A stretch of DNA of 64,000 bases. Source: Rhizomonospora bruguierae (GTDB lineage: Bacteria; Actinomycetota; Actinomycetes; Mycobacteriales; Micromonosporaceae). Below, one piece after another: positions 43,359 to 52,290 of the stretch (positions are counted from its first letter, which is position 1; every line of letters starts with the position of its first letter). The DNA lies in the NCBI RefSeq assembly GCF_018397995.1, contig NZ_BBQH01000018.1:62001-126000 (forward strand), written 5' to 3'. The notes under the pieces were generated by a model that saw only the letters and a list, made by a program, of their open reading frames with translations, did no database searches and was not told the DNA's origin. The position numbers were made by a program, and so were the translations under genes.

Positions 43359-44713
43359 CGCGGTGCCTCCGGAGGTCGGGGCCGGCCGGACAGGTGATGG
43401 GCGGCGACCTCCGCGGCCTGCTGGCCACTGCGCACGGCGCCTTCCATCGTGTCGGGCCAGCCGGTATCGGTCCACGCGCCGGCCAGAGCCAGGCCGGGCA
43501 GCGCGGTGCGCGGGCCGGGCCGCAGCGACCGGGATCCCGGCGCCGGGCGGAACGTGGCATGCGGTTCGCGGGTCACGAACGCGTCGAGCAGGCGGGTCGA
43601 CCGGGCCGCCGGGAACAGGTCGGCCAGCGCCGCCGCCTGCTCCCGGACCAGCGCGGCCGCCGGCCGGGCCACCTGCGCGTCCGCGGCCGACAGCGACACG
43701 ACCAGGTACTGGCCGCGCTCGCAGCCGGGCCCGGACCGGTCGAACACCCACTGGGTGGGCGACTCGACGGCGGCGGCGAACGGCAGGTCGGTGACCGGGC
43801 GGGAGTAGCGCAGGTGGACGTTGACGATCGGGGACGAGCCCAGCCCCGCCCACCGACCCGGGTCGGCCACCGCGCCCGGCGGGACGAGGTGGGCCGCGAT
43901 CCGGTGCGGCACGGCGAGCACCACGCCACCGGCGCTGACGGCGGCGGTCCCGGTGTCGACGGTGAACCCGCCGGGGCCGGCGCTGATCCCCCGCGCCCGG
44001 GTCCGGGTCAGCACCCGCACGCCCATCCGCTCCAGCAGCGCGCGGGCCGCCCCGCCGTGCAGGTCCGCCAGCGGGACCGTGGGCCGGCCGATGTCGCCCG
44101 CGTCCGCCCGCTCCAGCAGCCCGGTCCGGAACACCCGGGCGGCCGAGGCCAGCGACGCCCGCTCCGAGGCGAGGTTCAGGGACGCGACCGCGATGAGGTC
44201 CCACAGGTACCGCACGGCGCGGGGCCCCTGGCCGTGCGACCGCAGCCACGCGCCGAAGGTCGTCGCGTCGTTGGCCCGCTCGTCCGGGTCGACGCGGCGC
44301 AGCGCGGCCGCCGCCCGCACCGCGGCCAGCCGCTCCCCGCCGCTGAGCAGCCGGTACCGGGTGAGCGCGCCGAGCAGGTGCAGTGGGGCCGGCAGGTCAC
44401 CCCGGACGAGGGTGTGCGGCGGCCGGCCGGGCGACAGCACGGGCACCGCGAACCGGTCCTGGAGTTCCACGCTACCGGCCACACCGAGCCGGTCCAGCAG
44501 TTCCCGGTACCGGTGGTAGCAGCGCAGGAAGACGTGCTGACCGGTGTCGGCGACCAGGTCGCCGCGGCGGAGCGAACGGGCCGCCCCGCCGAACTCCGGC
44601 CGCGCCTCCAGCATGGTCACCCGGGCGCCCCGGTCGGCCAGGCGCACGGCCGCCGCGATCCCGGCCAGCCCGCCCCCGACCACGCACACGTCGGTACCCC
44701 CCGCGCGGCTCAT
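43355..44713 (-). CDS. hpnE: Hydroxysqualene dehydroxylase / squalene-associated FAD desaturase (HpnE)
   Basis: 452 residues. N-terminal FAD-binding VCVVGGGLAGIAAAVRLADRG, then ARPEFGGAARS; the family TGQHVFLRCYHRYRELLDRLG and C-terminal LALAGAWTDTGWPDTMEGAVRSGQQAA are diagnostic of HpnE. It reduces hydroxysqualene to squalene. Overlaps the neighbouring genes by four bases on both sides. Confidence 0.95.
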   Translation of the reverse strand: MSRAGGTDVCVVGGGLAGIAAAVRLADRGARVTMLEARPEFGGAARSLRRGDLVADTGQHVFLRCYHRYRELLDRLGVAGSVELQDRFAVPVLSPGRPPHTLVRGDLPAPLHLLGALTRYRLLSGGERLAAVRAAAALRRVDPDERANDATTFGAWLRSHGQGPRAVRYLWDLIAVASLNLASERASLASAARVFRTGLLERADAGDIGRPTVPLADLHGGAARALLERMGVRVLTRTRARGISAGPGGFTVDTGTAAVSAGGVVLAVPHRIAAHLVPPGAVADPGRWAGLGSSPIVNVHLRYSRPVTDLPFAAAVESPTQWVFDRSGPGCERGQYLVVSLSAADAQVARPAAALVREQAAALADLFPAARSTRLLDAFVTREPHATFRPAPGSRSLRPGPRTALPGLALAGAWTDTGWPDTMEGAVRSGQQAAEVAAHHLSGRPRPPEAPR

Positions 44714-45576
44714 GCGCCGGTCCCGGCCAGCGCCCGCACGGCCACCCATGCCTTCTCGCGGGTCGGCAGCGCCACCCGCTGCCGGGTCACCGCGAGCGGG
44801 TTCGCGCTGATGCGGGCGAGCAGGCGGTGGTAGATGCCGGCCATCGCCGCGGTGCAGGCGCCGCTGCGCCGGTCCAGCAGCGGCAGCAGGCGCAGCCCGT
44901 CCTCGTACCAGTCCTCGGCGCGCCGCGCCTGGTAGGTCAGCAGCGCCGTCAGCCGGTACGGCGGGTCGGTCAGCCGCCCGTCGCGCAACTCCAGCTCGCA
45001 GCCGAACCGGCGCAGGTCCGCGGCGGGCAGGTAGACCCGCTGCTGGGTGCGGTCCTCGACCACGTCGCGGAGGATGTTCGTCAACTGCAACGCCACGCCG
45101 AGGGTGTCGGCCAGCGGGCGGGCGGCGTCCGGGTCGGCGGCACCGAACACGCCCAGCGAGAGCCGGCCGATCGAGCCGGCGACGCTGCGGCAGTACCAGA
45201 GCAGGTCGTCGAAGCTGTCGTAGCCGCGCCCCCGCACGTCCGCCGCGCAGCCGTCGATCAGCTCGTCGAACGCCTCCAGCGGGATCGGCAGCCGCCGGGC
45301 GGCGTCGACCAGCGCGGCCAGCACGGGGTCGCCGGCGCCCCCGTCGCCGCCGGCGATCCCGTGCAGCCCGGCGCGCACGCCGTCGAGCAGGACGAGCTTG
45401 CGCTCGGCCGGCAGGTCGCCGTCGCCGATGTCGTCGATGCGCCGGGCCATCGCGTACACCGCGGACAGGGCGCGGCGCTTGACCGGCGGCAGCAGCCGGA
45501 TGCCGTACGAGAAGTTGCGGGCCTGCTGGCGGGTGATCAGCTGGCACTGCCGGTAGGCGGCGTCCACATCGGTCAT
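44710..45576 (-). CDS. hpnD: Presqualene diphosphate synthase (HpnD)
   Basis: 288 residues, squalene/phytoene synthase fold. ITRQQARNFSYGIRLLPPVKRRAL, the first Asp-rich AMARRIDDIGDGD, and the second LTNILRDVVEDR are intact. It condenses two farnesyl diphosphates to presqualene diphosphate. Starts within the hpnC stop (ATGA overlap). Confidence 0.95.
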   Translation of the reverse strand: MTDVDAAYRQCQLITRQQARNFSYGIRLLPPVKRRALSAVYAMARRIDDIGDGDLPAERKLVLLDGVRAGLHGIAGGDGGAGDPVLAALVDAARRLPIPLEAFDELIDGCAADVRGRGYDSFDDLLWYCRSVAGSIGRLSLGVFGAADPDAARPLADTLGVALQLTNILRDVVEDRTQQRVYLPAADLRRFGCELELRDGRLTDPPYRLTALLTYQARRAEDWYEDGLRLLPLLDRRSGACTAAMAGIYHRLLARISANPLAVTRQRVALPTREKAWVAVRALAGTGA

Positions 45577-46445
45577 CCGGCGCTCCTGACCGTCGCGGCG
45601 ACCCAGTGTGCGAGCACGAGCCGGGAGCTGCGCCCCGGCGGTTCGCGCAGCGAGTCGTGCCCGGTGCGGGCCAGCGCGGTCAGCGCCGCGCGCCCGCCGG
45701 CCAGGTAGCCGCTGACCGCCAGCCGGGCCCAGCCGCGCAGGGTGGCGACGAGCGGCGCCCCCGACGTCAGCCACGCCGCGGCCCGTTCGGCCTCGAACGC
45801 GACCAGGGCGCGCAGCGCCGGTCCGGCGCTACCGGCGTCCAGGTCCGCCTCCGTGACCCCGAACCGGTCCAGATCCTCGGCCGGCAGGTACACCCGGCCG
45901 CGACGGCGGTCCTCGCCCACGTCCTGGAGATGCTCGACCAGTTGCAGCCCGGTGCAGACACGGTCGGACAGCGCCACCTGCTCCGGCCGCGGCGTACCGA
46001 ACACGTGCAGGACCAGCCGGCCCACCGGGTCCGCCGAGAAGGTGCAGTAGTCGACCAGCCGCTCGAACGTGTCGTACCGGGTCACCAACTGGTCGATCCG
46101 GTTGGCCTCGATCAGGCGCAGCAGCGGCGCCATCGGCAGGCCCCGCTCGACCACCGCGGGTCCCAGGCGCGCGACGGCCGCCAGGGTGACCGGGCGACCG
46201 GCGTACAGGTCGTGCACCTGCGCCTCGACCGCGTCGAGGGCCGCCAGCCGCTCGGCCCGGCCCACGCCGGGCACCGGCTCGTCGCCGAGGTCGTCCAGCA
46301 TCCGCGCGTACCCGTAGACCGCGTGCAGATGCCGGCGCACGCGACCCGGCAGGACGCGCAGGGCCACCGGGAAGTTCTCCCCCGCCCGCACGCCGTCCGG
46401 ATCGCGAAGCCCCGCCAAGGGCGCCGCCTCCAACAGGCTCATCAC
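45573..46445 (-). CDS. hpnC: Hydroxysqualene synthase (HpnC)
   Basis: 290 residues from the GTG at 46445 (ATG at 46442 equally possible). GENFPVALRVLPGRVRRHLHAVYGYARMLDDLGDE carries the first Asp-rich motif; QLVEHLQDVGEDRRRGRVYLP the second. It converts presqualene diphosphate to hydroxysqualene. First gene of the hopanoid operon; the leader starts at a SigB/SigF-type promoter. Confidence 0.95.
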   Translation of the reverse strand: MMSLLEAAPLAGLRDPDGVRAGENFPVALRVLPGRVRRHLHAVYGYARMLDDLGDEPVPGVGRAERLAALDAVEAQVHDLYAGRPVTLAAVARLGPAVVERGLPMAPLLRLIEANRIDQLVTRYDTFERLVDYCTFSADPVGRLVLHVFGTPRPEQVALSDRVCTGLQLVEHLQDVGEDRRRGRVYLPAEDLDRFGVTEADLDAGSAGPALRALVAFEAERAAAWLTSGAPLVATLRGWARLAVSGYLAGGRAALTALARTGHDSLREPPGRSSRLVLAHWVAATVRSAG

Positions 46446-46496
46446 CTCCGCCTTCCACAGCGCACGTACTCTGTCGGCGCTGTTTCCGCGCGGCGG

Positions 46497-46521
46497 TTAC
46501 CCGGGGTGAATCACCACAAAC
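46497..46521 (-). promoter_or_regulatory. SigB/SigF-type promoter of the hopanoid operon
   Basis: On the minus strand GTTT (46521-46518), 15 bases, GGGTAA (46502-46497). It is 52 bases before the hpnC start. The same pattern drives the convergent GT-WS/DGAT operon. Confidence 0.6.
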
Positions 46522-46592
46522 GCATGGCCGCGTGGGCGGGCGGTCCGGCGCCCCTCTCGCAACGCTGTCCCCACCGGTAGTCGGGGACGCGC

Positions 46593-47501
46593 CTACCCGG
46601 CCTCCTCGTGGTCCGCCAGGACCTCGCGGACGACCCGCTCGTTGGCGGCGGCCCGCTCCGGGTCGGTGTCGATGGTGCCGGCGAGGACCAGCAACGCCTT
46701 CCACAGCGCCCATCCGCGCGCCCGCGCCCAGGTGCCCTCGTCCGCGCCCACCGCCGCGCGGAACGCCCGCCGGCTCCCGCCGCCGAACCGGGTCCACGCG
46801 ATCACCAGGTCGCAGGCCGGGTCGCCGACGCCCGAGGTGCCGAAGTCGATGACCGCCGCCAGCCCGCCGTCCACCACCAGCAGGTTCCCGGACGCGACAT
46901 CGCCGTGGAACCACACCGGCACCCCGCGCCACTCGCTGGCCAGGGCCGCGGCCCAGACGGCGGCGGCCCGGTCGGTGTCCACCCGGCCGGCGAGCGCGGC
47001 CAGGCAGCGGCGCGTCTCACCGTCGTAGTGGGCCGGCGCCGCGCCGCGGTAGCAGCTGTGCTCGCCGGCGGGCGGCGCCCCGGTGGTGTCGCAACGCCGG
47101 AGGGCGCGGAGGAACCCCGCCAGCTCGACCGCGAACCCGGGCAGGTCGTCGATCCGGGCCCGGTCCGCCGTCTCGCCCGGCAACCAGCCGCGCACCGACC
47201 ACGGGTACGGGTACCCCTCGCCGGGCGCCCCCCTGGCCAGGATCGGCGGCACCGCGACCGGCAGCGCCGGGGCGAGCCGGGGCAACCACTCGTGCTCCTT
47301 GTGTACGGCGGGGACGTAGCCGGCGGCCGTCGGCAGGCGGACGGTCATCCCGTCGCCCAGGCGGGTAGGTGCGGTTGTCCCAGCCGTCGACCTCGACCGG
47401 GGTCACCGGCAGGTGGCCCACCGCGGGAACTGCGCGGCGACGAGCCGCGTCACGAGCGCGGCGTCGATGCCGGCGCGACCATCGGCGGGGCTGGATACCA
47501 C
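46593..47501 (-). pseudogene. Aminoglycoside-phosphotransferase-family gene with two compensating frameshifts
   Basis: The main frame (from ATG 47348) encodes TVRLPTAAGYVPAVHKEHEW, the catalytic VWFHGDVASGNLLV (HxDxxxxN-like) and AVIDFGTSGVGDPACDLVIAW. The N-terminal ~50 family residues are present but in other frames: IDAALVTRLVAAQFPRWA, then after a one-base loss near 47414 LPVTPVEVDGWDNRTY, then after a one-base gain near 47363 LGDGMTVRLP. A GTG at 47501 would start the ancestral protein. Either a decaying gene or two sequencing errors; the short downstream ORF alone would lack the first strands of the kinase lobe. Confidence 0.7.
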
Positions 47502-47574
47502 GAGCCGATCATGGCGACTCCCGGCACGCACCGCCAGCGGATTACCGCCCGCCCCCGCGGGGTACCGGGCGCCT

Positions 47575-47816
47575 GTGAGCGCGAGGAGCGCCCGGAGCGC
47601 GCCGGGCCGAAGGACCGGCGACCGCGCAGGAAGCACCGCAGTCGCGAACGAAAGACAGGCACCGTGAGCGCGAGGAGCGCCCGGAGCGCGCCGGGCCGAA
47701 GGACCGGCGACCGCGCAGGAAACACCGCAGTCGCGAACGAAAGACAGGCACCGTGAGCGCGAGGAGCGCCCGGAGCGCGCCGGGCCGAAGGACCGGCGAC
47801 CGCGCAGGAAACACCG
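47575..47816. repeat. 89-bp tandem repeat, 2.7 copies
   Basis: Units begin at 47575, 47664 and 47753 (GTGAGCGCGAGGAGCGCC...); the third breaks off at 47816, six bases before the next gene's ATG. Copies are nearly identical (one G/A difference seen between units 1 and 2). Each contains a GGGCCGAAGGACC hairpin-like core and AGGAAACACC, which in the last copy serves as ribosome-binding site. As 89 is not a multiple of 3, the open frames across it are not a protein repeat. Confidence 0.9.
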
Positions 47817-47821
47817 TGGGC

Positions 47822-49975
47822 ATGGTGCAGAACCTGCGGGTGCGTCCGGATCTGCTCTACGTGGCCAGCGGGTGGAGCACGCTCGTGACGGACGTGCGGG
47901 GCCGGTTGGCTGGCTCCGGACCGCAGGGCTTCTTCGCCCGCAACACCCGGGTCCTGGCCGTGGAGGAGGTCCGCCTCGACGGGCGGGAGCCGCTGGCGTT
48001 CAGCACGGCGAACGTGCGGGGCCACGCCCAACTGTCGTACGCCGACATCGGCGACGGCGAGGTGCTCCCCGCCCGGGCGGCGTACCTGCGCACGCAGCAC
48101 TTCGTCGGCGAGGGCCTGCGAACACAGTGGACACTCATCAGCTACGCACCGGATCCGGTGAGCACCCGGATGACCGTGCGCCTGGCGGCCGACTTCGCGG
48201 ACACCAGCGAGACCACGGATTCGGGGCAGCGCAGGCAGTTCGCCGGGGTGGACACCGCCTGGGACGCCGGTGCCCGGGAACTGCGCCTCACCTACCGGCA
48301 CCCCGGACTCGACCGCGCCGTCGTGCTGCGGGTGGTCGCCCCGGTGCCCGTCCAGCACGCCGACGGCACGCTCACCATGGACCTCACCGTCCCGCCACGC
48401 GGCCAGATCCGGGTGGACCTGCTCGTCGAACCGGTCATCGACGGGCAACACCTGCACGCCCCACCGGCCACGTTCGCCGAGCCCGGCGACGCCGCCTCGC
48501 GCGCCCGCGCCGATCTGGTCCGCGAGTTCACCCGGCTGCGCAGTTCCGCCCTCGACGTCGCGGCCGCCTGGCGACGCGCGGTGGACGATCTGGCCGTCCT
48601 GCCGCTCGGCGAGCCACCCGGCCCCGCCGCGCCGATCGCCGGGCTCCCCGCGTACCAGGAGGTCTTTGGTCGGGACACGCTGACCGCCTCGTGGCAGGCG
48701 CTGCTCGCAGGCCCCACGATGCTGCGGGACAGCCTGCGGCTGAACGCGGAGCACGTGGGCCGCCGCTTCGACCCGTGGCGGGACGAGGAGCCGGGCAAGC
48801 CGCTGCACGAGGCCCGGCGCGGCCCCGTTTCCGCGCTCGGCCTCGACCCGTTCAACGACTACTACGGGGACTGGGCCACCGCCCCCGACTTCCTCGTCTT
48901 CCTGGGCCAGTACTTCGCCTGGACCGGGGACCTGCGGACGGTACGCGACCTGCTGCCCACCGCGCGCCGCGTGCTGGCGTGGATCGAGGAGCACGCCGAC
49001 CTCGACCGTGACGGCTTTCTCGAGTACCGGCGGCGCTCCGCGTCGGGGTTGAAGAACCAGGGCTGGAAGGACTCCGACACCGCCATCGTCGACGAGCACG
49101 GCCGGGTGGTGGAGAACCCGATCGCGACAAGCGAACTCCAGGCGTACTGGTACGCCGCTCTGCGCCACGGGGCCGCCGTCTTCGCCGCCACGGGCGACCC
49201 CGTGCGGGCGGCCCGGCTCCTCGCCGGCGCCACGCGACTGCGTCGACGCTTCCAGCGCGCGTACTGGATCCCGGAGCACGGCAACTACGCCATGGCGCTC
49301 GGCCCGGACAAGCGCCAGGTGCGCTCCGTCAACTCCAACGACGGTCACCTGCTGTGCACCGGGATCGTCCCGGCCCGGGTCGCCCGCACGGTCGCGCGGC
49401 GGCTGTTCGCCCCCGACATGTTCAGCGGCTGGGGCATCCGCACCCTCTCCGCCGACCACCCCGCGTACAACCCGTTCAGCTACCACCGCGGCAGCGTCTG
49501 GCCCGTCGAGGCGGGCACCATCGGCCTCGGCCTGGCCCGCTACGGCTGCTGGGACCAGTTGCACCGGCTCGCCGAGGCCACGTTCGCGGCCGCGGCCCTG
49601 TTCGAGGGGCACCGGCTACCCGAGGTGCTCAGCGGCCTCCCGCGCGACCCGGCCCACCCGCACCCCGGCGTCTACCCGCAGGCGTGCTCCCCGCAGGCGT
49701 GGTCCGCGAGCGCGATCGTCGCCCTCGTCCAGGCGTTGCTCGCGTTCCGTCCGGCCGCGCCGTTGCGCACCATCGTCGTGGACCCGCACCTGCCCGACTG
49801 GCTGCCCGAGCTCACCCTGGAGGGCGTCCAGGTCGGCAGGGCCACCTTCGATCTCACGGTTCGCCGCCGGCGTCACGGCCGCACCTCCGTCCGCACCCGG
49901 GGCGACCACGTCACGGTCATCCGCCGTCCACCGGTACAGGCGACCTTCGCCCGCCTGTCCCGCACCCACCGATGA
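47822..49975 (+). CDS. Amylo-alpha-1,6-glucosidase / glycogen-debranching-type glycoside hydrolase
   Basis: 717 residues. The N-terminal ~200 residues are the beta-sandwich 'glycogen debranching N-terminal' domain (FFARNTRVLAVEEVRLDGREP). The (alpha/alpha)6 barrel follows: YQEVFGRDTLTASWQALLAGP, NDYYGDWATAPDFLVFLGQYF, GLKNQGWKDSDTAIVDEHG, YNPFSYHRGSVWPVEAGTIGLGL. Probably removes alpha-1,6-linked glucose or acts on related oligosaccharides. ATG 47822 is taken; a GTG at 47816 has better spacing to AGGA. Its leader is the 89-bp tandem repeat. Confidence 0.88.
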   Translation: MVQNLRVRPDLLYVASGWSTLVTDVRGRLAGSGPQGFFARNTRVLAVEEVRLDGREPLAFSTANVRGHAQLSYADIGDGEVLPARAAYLRTQHFVGEGLRTQWTLISYAPDPVSTRMTVRLAADFADTSETTDSGQRRQFAGVDTAWDAGARELRLTYRHPGLDRAVVLRVVAPVPVQHADGTLTMDLTVPPRGQIRVDLLVEPVIDGQHLHAPPATFAEPGDAASRARADLVREFTRLRSSALDVAAAWRRAVDDLAVLPLGEPPGPAAPIAGLPAYQEVFGRDTLTASWQALLAGPTMLRDSLRLNAEHVGRRFDPWRDEEPGKPLHEARRGPVSALGLDPFNDYYGDWATAPDFLVFLGQYFAWTGDLRTVRDLLPTARRVLAWIEEHADLDRDGFLEYRRRSASGLKNQGWKDSDTAIVDEHGRVVENPIATSELQAYWYAALRHGAAVFAATGDPVRAARLLAGATRLRRRFQRAYWIPEHGNYAMALGPDKRQVRSVNSNDGHLLCTGIVPARVARTVARRLFAPDMFSGWGIRTLSADHPAYNPFSYHRGSVWPVEAGTIGLGLARYGCWDQLHRLAEATFAAAALFEGHRLPEVLSGLPRDPAHPHPGVYPQACSPQAWSASAIVALVQALLAFRPAAPLRTIVVDPHLPDWLPELTLEGVQVGRATFDLTVRRRRHGRTSVRTRGDHVTVIRRPPVQATFARLSRTHR

Positions 49976-50038
49976 CGCGTGCCGAGGACGCGGCCGGTGA
50001 ACAGCTCACCGACCTGCCGATGCCGCTGGACGGGCCGC

Positions 50039-50521
50039 TCAGACGGCCCCATCGGCCAGCATCTTGTCCAGCTTGGCGTATCCCTCGTTGACGCCGGTCT
50101 CCATGCCGCTGGCCAACCAGGCGTCACGGTCCTCGAAGCTGTCCACCAGCGACTGGGCGTGCAGCCGGGTGCGACCGTCACCCAGATCCTCGAACCACAG
50201 CGTCTCCAGCGCCACACCCTCCGGCTGGCCGTCGAAGGTGAAGGTCTGCACGATGCGCTCCGGGCGGACCTCGTGGAAGCAGCCGTGGAAGCCGTACTCG
50301 GCGTCGCCGTGCGCCGCGACGTACCGCCAACTGCCGCCCGTGCGGGCGTCCCAGTGCTCGATCCGGGTGCCCGTGGCGTCCGGGCCGACCCACCGGGCGA
50401 ACAGATCGGGGTCGGTGTGCGCCCGGAACAGTTGCGCGGGCGTCGCCGCGAAGTCGCGGGTCAGGCGGATCACCGGGACCCTCGGGTCCGCCTCAATCCT
50501 GGTCTGCGTCGCCTCGGTCAC
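50039..50521 (-). CDS. AHSA1/SRPBCC-family protein
   Basis: 160 residues from a GTG. START-like fold with IRLTRDFAATPAQLFRAHTDPDLFARWVGPDA, GSWRYVAAHGDAEYGFHGCFHEVRPERIVQTFTFDG and late GMETGVNEGYAKLDKMLA. This subgroup is nearly always paired with an ArsR-type repressor, as here (29-base overlap). Ligand unknown. Confidence 0.9.
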   Translation of the reverse strand: MTEATQTRIEADPRVPVIRLTRDFAATPAQLFRAHTDPDLFARWVGPDATGTRIEHWDARTGGSWRYVAAHGDAEYGFHGCFHEVRPERIVQTFTFDGQPEGVALETLWFEDLGDGRTRLHAQSLVDSFEDRDAWLASGMETGVNEGYAKLDKMLADGAV

Positions 50522-50867
50522 GATCGGTTCCCTCCTGCTCGTCGGTGTCGTTCATCGCCGCCAGAACGGCGTCCAGCCGGCGGTAGCGCCGCTCGGCCCG
50601 GCGCCGGTAGCGCTCGATCCATTCGTCCATCGCGTCGAAGACCTTGGTCTCCAGCCGGACCGACCGGGGCTGCGGCCCGGGCGGGCGGCTGACCAGCCCG
50701 GCCTCCTCCAGCACCCGCAGGTGCTTGTAGACCGCCTGTAGCGACATCCGGTACGGCACGGCCAACTGGTTCACCGTGGCGTCGCCCTCGGCGAGCCGGG
50801 CCACGATGTCGCGGCGGGTCGGGTCGGCGAGGGCGGAGAAGACCTGGGACAGGGTGTCCGCGGCCAT
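50493..50867 (-). CDS. ArsR-family transcriptional regulator
   Basis: 124 residues. Winged helix with VFSALADPTRRDIVARLAEGDATVNQLA and MSLQAVYKHLRVLEEAGLV. No cysteine metal site is visible, consistent with the non-metal ArsR subgroup linked to AHSA1 proteins. A palindrome sits 11 bases upstream and overlaps the region just before the ribosome-binding site GGAGGGGG, suggesting autorepression. Confidence 0.9.
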   Translation of the reverse strand: MAADTLSQVFSALADPTRRDIVARLAEGDATVNQLAVPYRMSLQAVYKHLRVLEEAGLVSRPPGPQPRSVRLETKVFDAMDEWIERYRRRAERRYRRLDAVLAAMNDTDEQEGTDRDRGDADQD

Positions 50868-50877
50868 CGCCCCCTCC

Positions 50878-50897
50878 TTTCAACTCCCGAGTTGAAA
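50878..50897. promoter_or_regulatory. Palindromic operator of the ArsR-AHSA1 operon
   Basis: TTTCAACTC-CC-GAGTTGAAA: 9-base perfect arms. A second, related inverted repeat CAACC-GCTA-GGTTG lies at 50928-50941 followed by AAA, so two operator sites 30 bases upstream of each other are likely. Confidence 0.6.
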
Positions 50898-51092
50898 GTC
50901 AGGGTAGACCGCCGCGATCGGATCCGTCAACCGCTAGGTTGAAACTGCTGCTGAAGCCGGCTCACCCCGGCGCGGGCCGACACCGGCCAGGCTGGGCCAC
51001 ATCGGACCCCAACCGCGCCGGCGCCCGGATCGCGCCGACGCGCACGCCCGCGAAGCCCGCGCGACAGGCGGGCGCGCCAGGCGGGCGCGCGG

Positions 51093-51473
51093 CTACCCGG
51101 CTACGGGCGGGGCCAGAAGCCAGAACTCCTTGGGCAACCTCGCCACGATCTGCCGGAACCGCCGGCCGCTGATCGCCTCGTCCAGGGTGAGGAAGACGGC
51201 GCGGACCCGCTCCTCGACCCGGTCCGCCGGGATGCCCGCCCGCCGGCCGACGCGCTGCGCGAACTCGTCCGGGCCGAAGCGGCGCGGGGGCTGCCGCTCG
51301 GACATCAGCCACCGGCCCACGCCCGGCGGCAACTCGCCGGCCAGGTCCCGGACCTCGCCCCCGCTGACCCGCTCCGCGAGGGTCCGCAGCGTCGCGCGGG
51401 CCAGCGCCTCGGCCTGGCCCCGGGAAATGCCGGCGCGCGCCGCCACCCGGTCAAGGAACTCTGCCTCGTCCAT
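51093..51473 (-). CDS. DUF2267-family protein
   Basis: 126 residues. Two similar halves, each with a FLDRVAARAGISRGQAEALARATLRTLAERVSGGE-like helical unit (second: FAQRVGRRAGIPADRVEERVRAVFLTLDEAISG), ending LPKEFWLL. This is the DUF2267 layout (two tandem repeats that resist or sense stress, function unknown). ATG 51473. Confidence 0.85.
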   Translation of the reverse strand: MDEAEFLDRVAARAGISRGQAEALARATLRTLAERVSGGEVRDLAGELPPGVGRWLMSERQPPRRFGPDEFAQRVGRRAGIPADRVEERVRAVFLTLDEAISGRRFRQIVARLPKEFWLLAPPVAG

Positions 51474-51550
51474 CCGTCCCCACTCTCCTGCTCGCTTGGA
51501 ACCAGCCTGCGTGCGGGCCGGGTGACGGCGGCTCGCCCGGTCGGGGGTAG

Positions 51551-52174
51551 TCAGGCGTCCTCGCGGTGCGGGTTCTCCAGCACGAAGAAGTTGCTCGGCC
51601 GCCCGTCCTTGAGCTGCTCCTGGTACACGAAGTTGAGCTCGCGGACGTCGAACGCCTCGAACCACTCCTCCCAGCTGATGTGGCGCAGCCGCCCCGCGCC
51701 GCCACGGCCGAAGTCGAAGCGCAGCACGCCCACGTGGCCGTCGTGCTCGCTGCCCTCCACCGTCGCCGGGGTGCCGTCGCGCGACTCGGCCCACCGCCGG
51801 ATGACCTCGTGGTTCGTCGTCGCCAGGCTGCGACCCGGCCGCTCGGGCCGGTCCCCGGCGCCGGCGATCTCCTGCGAGTTACGGATCGACTTCGAGGACG
51901 ACTCGCCCGTACGCAGGTGTCCGCCCGCCGGTCCGGCGTCCCCGGGTCCACCGGCTCCCCCGGGGGCCTGCCGGTGCGTCTCCCCACCGCCGTGGCCCTT
52001 CGGGGCGCCGCGTTTGTACGCCTTGCTGACCGCCTCCACGAGCTCCTGCTTCCGCATCGAGGTCGCGCCCTTGACCCCCTTGGCCCTGGCCCGGTCCCGC
52101 AGCTCGTCCAGCTTCAGGCCGCGCAGTTCGGACTCGCTGATGCCCGGCGTGTTGGGCGTCTCGTTGCCGCTCAT
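51551..52174 (-). CDS. Rho-termination-factor N-domain (SAP-like) protein
   Basis: 207 residues. The N-terminal ~50 residues are a Rho_N/SAP-like nucleic-acid-binding domain (ELRGLKLDELRDRARAKGVKGATSMRKQELVEAV). A glycine-rich linker and a C-terminal domain (TNHEVIRRWAESRDGTPATV, LRFDFGRGGAGRLRHISWEEWFEAFD, LNFVYQEQLKDGRPSNFFVLE) follow; the C-terminal part resembles a small actinobacterial family of unknown role. Probably cytoplasmic, nucleic-acid-associated. Confidence 0.75.
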   Translation of the reverse strand: MSGNETPNTPGISESELRGLKLDELRDRARAKGVKGATSMRKQELVEAVSKAYKRGAPKGHGGGETHRQAPGGAGGPGDAGPAGGHLRTGESSSKSIRNSQEIAGAGDRPERPGRSLATTNHEVIRRWAESRDGTPATVEGSEHDGHVGVLRFDFGRGGAGRLRHISWEEWFEAFDVRELNFVYQEQLKDGRPSNFFVLENPHREDA

Positions 52175-52290
52175 CGCTCCTCCTTCCCACCGGTACGCGT
52201 CGATGTGGACTACCCGGAAGGGGCCGCTTCATGCCGCCCCTCGCGCGGGGAGCTTGCCGGGGATCCTCCCGGTCGGCGCGGTGAGCGCGC

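Noticed and set aside
47575-47760. Repeated short ORFs reading SARSARSAPGRRTGDRAG
   Set aside because: The unit length is not a multiple of three and starts in each copy lead into different frames; explained by the tandem DNA repeat.
47575-47816. CRISPR array
   Set aside because: Units are 89 bp with no unique spacers and no cas genes; this is a simple tandem duplication.
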